In this document: piece after piece, positions 1 to 6,689 of the stretch
Position numbering within the stretch: position 1 is the stretch's first letter
Layout: every line of letters starts with the position of its first letter
Source: OFTM34 sp047639415
GTDB lineage: Bacteria; Planctomycetota; UBA1135; GCA-002686595
Length of the DNA stretch: 8,349 bases
Reading direction: 5' to 3'
Assembly (NCBI GenBank): GCA_047639415.1
Contig: JBLINP010000216.1
Span: 1 to 8,349 of the forward strand
Program-made: the position numbers and the translations under genes
The notes under the pieces: generated by a model
Databases searched by the model: none
What the model saw: only the letters and a program-made list of their open reading frames with translations
Told to the model about the DNA's origin: nothing

Positions 1-336
1 AACCGCGGCCTAACTCTGATCGAGAATGTCCTGTCGGGACAAAACCTCGGTGAGTGGCATTCTGGATTCCGAGCCTACACCCGCGAAGTTCTCGAAACCG
101 TGCCCTTTGAACGCAACAGCGACAACTTCGTCTTTGATTCGCAGTTCTTGATTCAAAGCGTGCATCACGGCTTCAAGATCGGCGACTTGCCCGTGCCGGT
201 GCGCTACTTCGACGAAGCCTCGAGCATCAATTTCACCAGTTCGTCGATCTACGCGCTCGACACGCTCAAAACCTTCGGGCAGTGGTACCTGCACCGAATG
301 GGCATCCTGAAGAACAAGCTCTTCGAGAAGGTTTAG
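1..336 (+). CDS. Glycosyltransferase family 2, C-terminal part (5' truncated by window edge)
   Basis: The reading frame is open from base 1 and ends at TAG 334-336, giving the last 111 residues; the nucleotide-sugar-binding N-terminus lies outside the window. The visible part contains W-H-S-G-F-R-A-Y (about residues 19-26), matching the 'HTGYRAY' acceptor-side motif of GT-A fold family 2 enzymes of the polyprenyl-phosphate mannosyl/glucosyltransferase type. It is followed by 'NSDNFVFDSQF' and 'DLPVPVRYFDEASSI', which fit the usual end of the catalytic domain in this group. The tail 'RMGILKNKLF' is a common terminal segment, and no transmembrane segments follow. In the family the enzyme transfers a sugar from a nucleotide sugar to a lipid or polysaccharide acceptor at the cytoplasmic face of the membrane; the actual sugar and acceptor cannot be told from this fragment. 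An internal ATG at position 100 would start in the middle of the domain and is not the true start. Confidence 0.85.
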   Translation, partial: NRGLTLIENVLSGQNLGEWHSGFRAYTREVLETVPFERNSDNFVFDSQFLIQSVHHGFKIGDLPVPVRYFDEASSINFTSSSIYALDTLKTFGQWYLHRMGILKNKLFEKV

Positions 337-531
337 CCGACCCGCTCTGAAGAGTACTTGCAGAGGAGAACCCGTCTCCGCTGTCACGGCTTCGGCCCCC
401 TAAATTCGAGTCGTCACGAAGATGGCTTCGTCTCGATGCGGACATCTTCACCGCGGACTTCCGCAGCGCGGACAGCGCCCACCTAATTCGGCCGCGGTCA
501 CGGGACCAGACGCGATCATTCCACCCTGCGC
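337..531. other. Convergent intergenic region with small inverted repeats
   Basis: This region separates two genes that converge on it, so it should hold the transcription ends of both. It contains several short inverted repeats: 361-383 (described separately), GAAGATG at 418-424 with CATCTTC at 443-449, an alternative stem ACGAAG/CTTCGT at 416-431, and CCGCG at 451-455 with CGCGG at 467-471. None is followed by a T-run on either strand. No plausible coding sequence with a family signature was seen. Confidence 0.5.
361..383 (+). terminator. Possible terminator hairpin after the glycosyltransferase
   Basis: CAGAGGAGA and TCTCCGCTG pair around the 5-nt loop ACCCG, giving eight base pairs with a single A-G mismatch. 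The hairpin begins 24 nt after the glycosyltransferase stop codon. A small GGC-TTCG-GCC hairpin follows at 388-397. There is no downstream T-tract, so an intrinsic terminator is only a possibility; it could equally be an RNA-stabilising stem or chance. Confidence 0.25.
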
Positions 532-2265
532 TTACGGCGTGATCTGGTTCGACACGGTTTTACCGATGTAGAAATCGTTCGCCGGGTAGGTCTGCGTTTG
601 CGGATCGTAGTCGACGCGGAGCATCTGGAATCGAAGTTCGTGGCCGACCAATTCCGGCGCCGGTGAATTGATCATATAGGTCAAATTCTTTGTGCCCGAC
701 GCGTTCAGGATGCCCGTTCGCACTTGAATGGGGTTGTTAAGGGTAGAAGTGCCGTTGCGGCCCCGCGGGCCGAGATCTACGGAATAGCCCGGATCCGGAT
801 CCAATTGCCCAAATAGAATGTAGTAAGCAAAGGGCGCACCGTTCAGTTGGAGGGTGAAAGGCCTATCGAGCTTGAATTCGTTAGCTTCCGTCACGAGGTC
901 ATTGAACGAGATTCGATAAATCGTTCCGGACTCGTCGAAGGGCAGGTAGCCCTCATCACCCATATCGACGACGAAGAGATCTCCGCGATTATTGGTGGCG
1001 ACGTCAATCGGATAGTCGAAGCCGTAGGCGAAAGCGTTGGTCTCCCCAGTCATGAGATCCGGCGTCAGTTCCGGATCGGCTCCATAGGTATCAGGACCAA
1101 TTTTCGTGATGTTCAATCGAATCAGAGATCGGCCCAGAGGTGACTGAAGAGCGGGAGAAAAGGGACCATACAACGCTTGAAAGTGCTGATCGCGTTCAAG
1201 CGGAAATTGAATTAGTTCGGGATAGCTGTAACTCGCAGACCCTGTCGGACCCTGGTGGGGTTCGACAAAACCGATGGGGATGGCCTCACTGGGTTGGGGC
1301 ATACCGGCTTCAAAGTCAGGAAAGCCGTAGTTTATGCCCGGCCTGATTCGATTGACTTCTTCGGGAAGCGACGTGCCGTTGTTGCGCGCGTTGTCGACTC
1401 CGAAGAGCTGGTTGTCGAGTCCAAACTGAGGCTCGTACGTGTTACGCAATCCCGTCGTACTGACCTTGAGATCGCTGCCATCGAGGTTGAAGGACAAAAT
1501 CGAGGCGCTACAGGTGATCGGCGAGGCGCAAGGATCGACTCCAAAGGGGCCCAATGTGCTGTTGTCGTAGGAACCCTTACTGACGAATATTTTATTGCCC
1601 GCAGGGGACGCAAACGGCGCACCGATGGTGTGGGTATTCGTAGCGTCCGTAGTGACGATGACGTCGGCCTGAGAAAGAATTCCATCGCCATCAGAATCGT
1701 CGACTATGCCGTCGTTATCCCGGTCGGCGAACATGATCACTTCGTTGCGTAGGAAGGCTGGGCCCGAAGACGGATTGTCGACGCCGCGAGAAGCATACAA
1801 GCGACCGCCAAAGTACAGCAAACCAGTCCATTTGCCGCTGCCTATCAATGAGCCCGAGTCGTCGATGACCAGGATCGGAGTCGGATCAGCTTCTCCATCG
1901 GGAACGTCTAGTGCGCACGATTGCGGGGGGCCTCCATCGCAATTCGACTTGCGATCTTGGAGGTAATAGATACTCCCGCGCATGGCGACGTAGGCTCCAT
2001 TGGTATCGTCGAAAGTGATCCCACGCGGAACATAGAACGGTTCAGCGATCGGAGTGAAGGTCGACTGATCTGCCCAGACGTCGACGCTGTATCGCGGGTC
2101 CACGGTGATCGAAGCTGCATCGGTAGCCGTCACTTTCGGCGTGACACAATCCTCCATGCGGTCGCTTATCGGTTCGGAGTCGGTTTCGGTGTCGAAAGCG
2201 AGCGCTGCGAGCGGAACGAGTAGTGGAAGGCTAAGTTCCAAGGCGGAACGAATGATCGAAAACAT
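532..2265 (-). CDS. Secreted glucose/sorbosone dehydrogenase-like beta-propeller protein
   Basis: The product has 577 residues. Residues 1-23 form a signal peptide with a likely signal peptidase I site after A-L-A, so it should be exported. The propeller spans about residues 60-455. Its family signatures are 'TGLRNTYEPQFG' (271-282), 'PEEVNRIRPGINYGFPDFE' (301-319) and 'YPIDVATNNRGDLFVVDMGD' (418-437), all typical of PQQ-type glucose/sorbosone dehydrogenase (GSDH) propellers. Residues 181-196 form a D-x-D-x-D-G loop run (D181, D183, D185; then D193, D195) that probably binds calcium. Cys pairs C109/C117 and C246/C252 could form disulfides. Residues 460-577 are a separate beta-rich domain resembling the C-terminal adhesive or carbohydrate-associated domains of large secreted proteins. 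PQQ binding and a substrate cannot be read from the sequence, so it may be a non-enzymatic propeller. The start at 2265 is chosen for the signal peptide; no clear Shine-Dalgarno sequence precedes it. It is transcribed alone, opposite to all other genes here. Confidence 0.75.
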   Translation of the reverse strand: MFSIIRSALELSLPLLVPLAALAFDTETDSEPISDRMEDCVTPKVTATDAASITVDPRYSVDVWADQSTFTPIAEPFYVPRGITFDDTNGAYVAMRGSIYYLQDRKSNCDGGPPQSCALDVPDGEADPTPILVIDDSGSLIGSGKWTGLLYFGGRLYASRGVDNPSSGPAFLRNEVIMFADRDNDGIVDDSDGDGILSQADVIVTTDATNTHTIGAPFASPAGNKIFVSKGSYDNSTLGPFGVDPCASPITCSASILSFNLDGSDLKVSTTGLRNTYEPQFGLDNQLFGVDNARNNGTSLPEEVNRIRPGINYGFPDFEAGMPQPSEAIPIGFVEPHQGPTGSASYSYPELIQFPLERDQHFQALYGPFSPALQSPLGRSLIRLNITKIGPDTYGADPELTPDLMTGETNAFAYGFDYPIDVATNNRGDLFVVDMGDEGYLPFDESGTIYRISFNDLVTEANEFKLDRPFTLQLNGAPFAYYILFGQLDPDPGYSVDLGPRGRNGTSTLNNPIQVRTGILNASGTKNLTYMINSPAPELVGHELRFQMLRVDYDPQTQTYPANDFYIGKTVSNQITP

Positions 2266-2436
2266 GAAGGCTGATAGGCAAGGTGGCGAGATGGGCAGAC
2301 AGGCAAAAGCGAGAAATCGTCAAACTCGCTATTGCGGTCCAAGGTCTACTCTTAGTTAAGCCTGAAAATCGCAATCTGGCAAGTCGATTGAGCACTATGG
2401 GCTTCTAAGTAGGGAAAAGACTGCCATGATGGGCGC
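2266..2436. promoter_or_regulatory. Divergent intergenic region, presumed promoters for both flanking genes
   Basis: The dehydrogenase-like gene leaves this region leftward and the glycosylase gene rightward, so promoters for both probably lie here. The best leftward candidate is TTGCCA (complement of 2377-2382), an 18-nt spacer and TAACTA (complement of 2353-2358), which is a poor match to a housekeeping promoter. No convincing rightward promoter was found. A purine-rich AGGGA lies at 2411-2415. No operator-like long palindrome was seen. Confidence 0.3.
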
Positions 2437-2449
2437 GTGGAGCGCCTAA
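2426..2449 (+). other. Seven-codon mini-ORF overlapping the glycosylase start
   Basis: ATG at 2426 opens a short frame (M-M-G-A-W-S-A, then TAA at 2447-2449). It overlaps the GTG start of the glycosylase in another frame. AGGGA at 2411-2415 is 10 nt upstream of this ATG, good spacing for a ribosome site, whereas it is 21 nt from the GTG. It may act by translational coupling onto the glycosylase start, but such a short frame can easily arise by chance. Confidence 0.2.
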
Positions 2450-3648
2450 CGATTGCGGATGCCCGTCGGCTCGCTCTGGCGCGTGCAGGTCTTCTAAAAC
2501 CCCGGTGGAGCGGTTTTCCGGCGGTAGGAGCAGGTTCGGGAGCCCGCGCGCGCGCGGCGGCCTTAGCTGTTATCGATCGGTTCGGTTATTTGCAATTGGA
2601 CACGGTTTCGATCGCTGGGGCTCGCAGCCACGTGCTCGTCCTGCTCTCAAGGTTAGAGGGTTTCGATCGCAGTTTAGGGGAAAGTTTGCTCGCCCCCGGT
2701 GAGCCGTTATTCGAATATTGGGGGCACGAAGCGTGTTGGATTCCGCACGATTTGTATCCGGCATTTGCTTTTCGAAGAAGCGAGTTCAAGCAGCATCCGT
2801 GGTGGGGAGATGTGATTGGCGCGCATCCCAAAACGACGCGCGCGTTGGTGAAGCGCATTCGTGCGGAGGGCGGATTGCGGTCCATTGACCTCGAGGGAGC
2901 TGGCAGCCAAGGGTGGTGGGATTTGAAGCTCGCGAAGCGCGTGGCGACTGCGCTTTGGTCGAGTGGAGAGCTGTCGATCCGCGAACGCAATAGCTTCCAG
3001 CGCTGCTTCGATGTCACTGAGCGCGTGATCCCCAAGACTGTGCGTACCAAACGCCTTTCGAAATCCAACGCGTTCGAAGTACTGCTTCTAAAAGCGTTGG
3101 ATGGACATGGTTTTGCGAGTGTGGCCACGCTGGCTTCAACTTGGCGTTTGCGTAATTGTCGTACGCAAATTCAGGCCGCGCTCCGTCGATTGGAGCACCG
3201 GAACGAAGTGCAAGCCTGCCAACTCCAGGTTCCTGGAAAGCGCGCGATTGATGGCTGGATCAGGCCGCGCGATTTAGAGTTGAGCGAGAGATTGAGAAAG
3301 GTCCGTCCGCGCGGTGATCGAGGCGTTTGTCTCTCTCCATTCGACCCGGTTCTTTGGGATCGAGATCGGGTTCGCCTGCTATTTGATTTTGACCAGGTGC
3401 TCGAAATCTACAAACCAGCGTCGATTCGAAAGTATGGCTACTTCTGTTTGCCGGTTTTGGCGGGAGAACGATTGATCGCGCGCTTTGATTTTAAAGCCGA
3501 ACGAAAACAGGGACTTTTGAAAGTGCTCTCGGTTCGATTCGAAGATTCTGGCTCGCGAAAACCGACGCGGGCAATCGACGAGCAGGCCGCTCGATCGGCC
3601 CTCCAACGATTTGGAAAAGCGGTGGGTTTGGAGCCCGTCGGTTGGTGA
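2437..3648 (+). CDS. Winged-helix DNA glycosylase, YcaQ/AlkX type (HTH_42 family)
   Basis: The product has 403 residues, the usual length for the HTH_42 (YcaQ/AlkX/AlkZ) family of three tandem winged-helix domains plus a C-terminal beta-barrel. Family signatures in order are 'GYLQLDTVSI' (50-59), 'FEYWGHEACWIP' (92-103), 'RNSFQRCFDVTERVIP' (184-199), 'LSPFDPVLWDRDR' (299-311), 'EIYKPASIRKYGYFCLPVL' (323-341) and 'ARFDFKAER' (348-356). Residues Q53-L54-D55 match the Q-aliphatic-D catalytic pair of AlkX, rather than the QxQ of AlkZ self-resistance enzymes. Known members remove bulky N7-alkylguanine and unhook interstrand crosslinks, starting base-excision repair in the cytoplasm; this function is inferred by family. 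The GTG at 2437 is the only start available, since an in-frame TAG lies at 2410-2412. It has a poor ribosome site: AGGGA at 2411-2415 is too far upstream and fits the overlapping mini-ORF at 2426 instead. The protein should be cytoplasmic, unlike all its downstream neighbours. Confidence 0.9.
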   Translation: MERLTIADARRLALARAGLLKPRWSGFPAVGAGSGARARAAALAVIDRFGYLQLDTVSIAGARSHVLVLLSRLEGFDRSLGESLLAPGEPLFEYWGHEACWIPHDLYPAFAFRRSEFKQHPWWGDVIGAHPKTTRALVKRIRAEGGLRSIDLEGAGSQGWWDLKLAKRVATALWSSGELSIRERNSFQRCFDVTERVIPKTVRTKRLSKSNAFEVLLLKALDGHGFASVATLASTWRLRNCRTQIQAALRRLEHRNEVQACQLQVPGKRAIDGWIRPRDLELSERLRKVRPRGDRGVCLSPFDPVLWDRDRVRLLFDFDQVLEIYKPASIRKYGYFCLPVLAGERLIARFDFKAERKQGLLKVLSVRFEDSGSRKPTRAIDEQAARSALQRFGKAVGLEPVGW

Positions 3649-3716
3649 GCGTCGAATCGGCCAACTTTGACGAATCCAGCATTTTGATGAGCGATCTGAC
3701 GGGATAGTTTAGAGGC

Positions 3717-5165
3717 ATGCCATCATTCTTGCGATCAGTCCGTAATATGCTGCGAATGAAAGAAAGTGTAGAAAGAGGGGCAGTCCGCGTCGCACGAATT
3801 GGAGTTCTCAATCGAGCTCTCGGAACGACGGTTTCAGTCGGTTTGCTTTGGTGTGGAGCGCTTGCCTGCTCACCAAGCGATTCCGATTCGGATAGTCCGA
3901 AGGAATCCGAGACTGCCCAAGAGGCGGATCCCCTGGCCGGACATGAATTCCCACCGCTCGAGGATTCTCCGGATGGGCGTTGGCGTAAAGCGCGCCAAAT
4001 CGAAGGCGAAATCGACGCGCTGGAAGGCATTGGCTACGCATCGGGATACAAAGAAGCGCCAGTGGAGCGCGGCGTCACGATCAACACTGCCGAAGCTCAC
4101 ACGGGCTACAACTTCTACGTTTCGGGGCATGGTCCCGAAGCCGTCCTGATGGACATGGCTGGCGTTGAACTTCATCGTTGGCGAGCTTCCTTCGATGACG
4201 TCTTCCCCAACTTCAAACGAACCTTAGGGACTCGACTCCAGTATCGCGACTTTTGGCGACGCGCCTACCTCTATCCGAACGGCGACATACTGGCCATCTT
4301 TGAAGGTCACGCCCTGATCAAGCTCGATCGTAATTCAGAGGTGCTGTGGACATTCACGGGACTGGCTCACCACGATCTAGAGGTCACCGATGATGGACGT
4401 ATCTACCTCTTAACCCGCAAGGGCAAAGTGATTCCGCGCATCAACCCTGATAAGGCCATCCTCGAAGATTTCGTGGTGGTTCTGGATAGTTCGGGCAAAC
4501 GCTTGGAAAAGATTTCGATCTACGAAAGCTTTGAGAATTCGAAGTTCGAAGGCTTGCTCAAAACCGTCGAGTCACGCGGCGATTTATTCCATACGAATAC
4601 GATCGAGGTGCTGGATGGATCGCTCGCCGATCGCAATCCTGCGTTCGCTCGCGGCAACGTGCTCGTCAGCATTTTACGGATGAGCACCGTGGTCATCCTA
4701 GACATGAACACCAAGAAGGTCGTGTGGGCGTTGTCGGAAGGTTGGAAGGAACAGCACCAACCGACGATGCTTGAGAATGGCGAGATGATGGTGTTCGATA
4801 ATCTGGGTGGTGACGAACGCAACGGGCGAACGCGAGTGATTCAATTCGATCCCATCGACTATCGCGAAACCTGGAGCTACGAAGGGGATGCCGACAATTA
4901 CTTTCAGTCCGACCGATGCGGCTCGTGCCAACGCTTGCCGGGTGGCAACACTCTGATCACGGAATCGGATAACGGGCGGGCCTTTGAGGTCACGCCGGAT
5001 AAACGCATCGTGTGGGAATTTCTCAATCCGAGTCTTGCGGGAGACGATGAGAGTTTGATTGCGACCTTGTTCGAGGTCGTTCGGCTCTCGCCGGATTTTC
5101 CCGTCGAGTGGGCGGATGGTGTGGTTGCAGCCTCGAACTCAAAGAGTGAATCTACAAAGCAATAA
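3717..5165 (+). CDS. Arylsulfotransferase (ASST)-family beta-propeller lipoprotein
   Basis: The product has 482 residues. A hydrophobic stretch at about 36-50 ends in A-L-A-C51 followed by a Ser/Asp-rich linker, a lipoprotein signal placing it in the periplasm or an envelope membrane. From about 120 the body is a propeller of the arylsulfotransferase superfamily: 'YNFYVSGHGPEAVLMDMAG' (131-149), 'LAHHDLEVTDDGRIYLL' (216-232), 'HTNTIEVL' (292-299), 'VSILRMSTVVILD' (317-329), 'HQPTMLENGEMMVFDNLG' (347-364) and 'RLPGGNTLITESDNGRAFEV' (406-425). By motif position H347 is the likely sulfurylated His; H219, H292 and R321 are the likely other active-site residues. Family members move sulfuryl groups between phenolic esters without PAPS. 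A C-G-S-C motif at 401-404 is unusual. The ATG at 3717 follows an in-frame stop at 3705; AGAGG ends only 1 nt before it, so M11 or M14 may be the true start and would shorten a long n-region. It is the first gene of a three-gene operon with two sulfatase-fold genes. Confidence 0.8.
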   Translation: MPSFLRSVRNMLRMKESVERGAVRVARIGVLNRALGTTVSVGLLWCGALACSPSDSDSDSPKESETAQEADPLAGHEFPPLEDSPDGRWRKARQIEGEIDALEGIGYASGYKEAPVERGVTINTAEAHTGYNFYVSGHGPEAVLMDMAGVELHRWRASFDDVFPNFKRTLGTRLQYRDFWRRAYLYPNGDILAIFEGHALIKLDRNSEVLWTFTGLAHHDLEVTDDGRIYLLTRKGKVIPRINPDKAILEDFVVVLDSSGKRLEKISIYESFENSKFEGLLKTVESRGDLFHTNTIEVLDGSLADRNPAFARGNVLVSILRMSTVVILDMNTKKVVWALSEGWKEQHQPTMLENGEMMVFDNLGGDERNGRTRVIQFDPIDYRETWSYEGDADNYFQSDRCGSCQRLPGGNTLITESDNGRAFEVTPDKRIVWEFLNPSLAGDDESLIATLFEVVRLSPDFPVEWADGVVAASNSKSESTKQ

Positions 5166-5168
5166 GTA

Positions 5169-6689
5169 ATGATCGCCAGTTTTACTAAGCAACGAATCCT
5201 CACTCTTTTCGGAATCGTCGGGCTAGCACTCGCCGCCGCAACGGGATGCAGTCAGGCTGCGTCCGGAGATGTGCCTCCGAATCTCCTGATCGTGACGCTC
5301 GACACGACGCGTGCGGATTTCCTGTCCTGTTACAACCAGACTAAAGGCAGCACACCGTATCTCGACTTGCTCGCCACCGAAGGCGTTCGTTTTGCCTACG
5401 CGAATTCGGCATCGGCGGTGACTCCGGTTTCGCACGCCACGATCCTGACAGGCAGGTATCCGCACACGCACGGATTGCGCGTGATTTCGGCCGAAGGTGC
5501 TGCGCGATTGAAAAATTCAGAGTGGTTTATCGCAGACACGCTCAAGCAATCTGGCTACTCAACCGCCGCAGTTCACAGCGCTTTTCCTGTGTCAGGCGCC
5601 TTTGGATTCGATCGTTCTTTCGATGAGTTTCACAGCTTCGATGGCGATATGGAACTCGGCAAGCGTGAGGGCGGAACCGTCTGGGATCAGGAGACTTTGC
5701 AACGACGATCTGACGATACGACCAACTTGGCGATTGAAGTCAGTGATCGGCTCGCCGAGCCCTTCTTTATGTGGCTGCACTATTGGGATCCGCACGATGA
5801 CAAACTCGAGCCGCCCAATGCGTTCATGATTCAACGGCATGTTCCCAAGAACAAAAAGATGCGCGGAGCGGACCAGCTTTATGCGACGGAGCTGAGCTTT
5901 CTAGATCGCGAATTCGGGAGGTTCTTGACGCACCTACGCGCGACGGAGCGATACGAGAACACCATCATCGTCGTCACTGCGGATCATGGCGAGGGATTGA
6001 CGGATGGTATGAAGTTGCACGGTTGGGGTGGCCACCGCACCCTGAATCGCGAGCAACTTCACGTGCCATTAATCATGCGTTTCCCGAGCAAGGTCGAAGC
6101 GCGGACTAATGTCGTCGTCAAAGAATTGGTACGCACGGCGGATATTGTTCCGACACTGCTCGATTATTTGCAGCTGCCCGCTCCCGTCGTCCTGGACGGA
6201 GGTAGTTTGCGCGGATTGATCGAAGGGAAGGAAGAAGAACCGCGCATCGCCTTCTCCGATCAAATCAATGGTTACGATCGCAACGCTCACATGGTCGGCA
6301 AGCGGCCTCAGTCTGCATTCTTGTATGCGGTCAACGATGGTAATTGGAAGTTGATCTACCGTCCGCACGCGCCCGAGTTGAGCGAACTGTACAGAGTCCG
6401 GACCGATCGCAAAGAGCAGGAGAATTTGTACGGGAAGCGTGCGGACATGGAAATCGAGATGCTGACTCTGCTCGCCCGAGAAGCGATGTGGGTGACTGCT
6501 CCGTTCCTGGCCGATGGCGGCGAACAAATCGATGCTTCAGACGCTTTGGGCGCTCTCGGATATTCCGAGTCGGTACTTTCCGACGCTGCTTGGGCTTGGA
6601 CCTGCCCGGTTCATCGCAGCCTTTATTTTGAGAACCAGGATCGCTGCACTGAGTGTGATGAACTTCCGATTCCGATACCCGCACGCTAG
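5169..6689 (+). CDS. Sulfatase/alkaline-phosphatase-fold lipoprotein with C-terminal metal-binding CPxH-CxxC tail
   Basis: The product has 506 residues. An N-terminal lipoprotein signal ends in A-T-G-C27, so it should be anchored on the periplasmic side of a membrane. The catalytic domain (about 36-450) has the first metal-ligand motif 'IVTLDTTRAD' (D45), the nucleophile loop 'TPVSHATILTGRYPHTHG' (85-102) and the second metal site 'VVTADHGEG' (D272, H273), then 'LHVPLI' (297-302) and 'NWKLIY' (392-397). T85 sits exactly where Cys or Ser would be converted to formylglycine in sulfatases, and H89 replaces the Arg. The enzyme therefore probably uses Thr directly, as phosphotransferases and nucleotide pyrophosphatases of this superfamily do; substrate unknown. 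After 'DALGALGYSES' (458-468) comes W-T-C-P-V-H (477-482) and C-T-E-C (493-496), with the same spacing as heavy-metal-binding domains (YTCPMH...CPxC). The gene starts 3 nt after the arylsulfotransferase stop, with no clear ribosome site, suggesting translational coupling. Confidence 0.85.
   Translation: MIASFTKQRILTLFGIVGLALAAATGCSQAASGDVPPNLLIVTLDTTRADFLSCYNQTKGSTPYLDLLATEGVRFAYANSASAVTPVSHATILTGRYPHTHGLRVISAEGAARLKNSEWFIADTLKQSGYSTAAVHSAFPVSGAFGFDRSFDEFHSFDGDMELGKREGGTVWDQETLQRRSDDTTNLAIEVSDRLAEPFFMWLHYWDPHDDKLEPPNAFMIQRHVPKNKKMRGADQLYATELSFLDREFGRFLTHLRATERYENTIIVVTADHGEGLTDGMKLHGWGGHRTLNREQLHVPLIMRFPSKVEARTNVVVKELVRTADIVPTLLDYLQLPAPVVLDGGSLRGLIEGKEEEPRIAFSDQINGYDRNAHMVGKRPQSAFLYAVNDGNWKLIYRPHAPELSELYRVRTDRKEQENLYGKRADMEIEMLTLLAREAMWVTAPFLADGGEQIDASDALGALGYSESVLSDAAWAWTCPVHRSLYFENQDRCTECDELPIPIPAR
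6603..6689 (+). other. Encoded heavy-metal-binding-like domain (C-terminal tail of the sulfatase-fold protein)
   Basis: Residues 479-506 read C-P-V-H, ten residues, C-T-E-C, then L-P-I-P. Efflux pump and copper-ATPase heavy-metal-binding domains read C-P-M-H, ten residues, C-P-x-C-G-M-x-L-x-P. The distances between the four ligand residues (C479, H482, C493, C496) are identical, and the closing Pro at the 24th position is kept. The G-M after the CxxC is replaced by D-E. This supports a small treble-clef-like metal site, though only by motif. Its last codons are shared with the start of the next gene. Confidence 0.55.

Noticed and set aside
1255..1752. Plus-strand open frame of 165 codons within the propeller gene
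   Set aside because: It lies wholly antisense to the dehydrogenase-like gene, which has a signal peptide and family motifs. The plus-strand product shows no domain and is rich in Arg/Val from antisense codon bias.
3667..3708. Possible promoter of the operon (TTGACG at 3667-3672, GATAGT at 3703-3708)
   Set aside because: The two boxes are 30 nt apart. With the correct spacing neither box has a good partner, so no promoter can be called. One probably exists here or upstream.
3649..3716. Terminator between the glycosylase and the arylsulfotransferase genes
   Set aside because: No stem-loop with a T-run was found in the 68-nt gap, so read-through from the glycosylase gene remains possible.
3491..4030. 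Minus-strand open frame of 179 codons spanning the glycosylase end and arylsulfotransferase start
   Set aside because: Low-complexity Ser/Arg/Pro composition with no domain, and antisense to two supported genes.
6069..6527. Minus-strand open frame of 152 codons opposite the first sulfatase-fold gene
   Set aside because: No recognisable motif; antisense to a strongly supported gene.
6514..6657. Upstream extension of the second sulfatase-fold gene to ATG 6514
   Set aside because: It would put 48 residues before an excellent lipoprotein signal and overlap the catalytic end and metal-binding tail of the previous gene by 176 nt.
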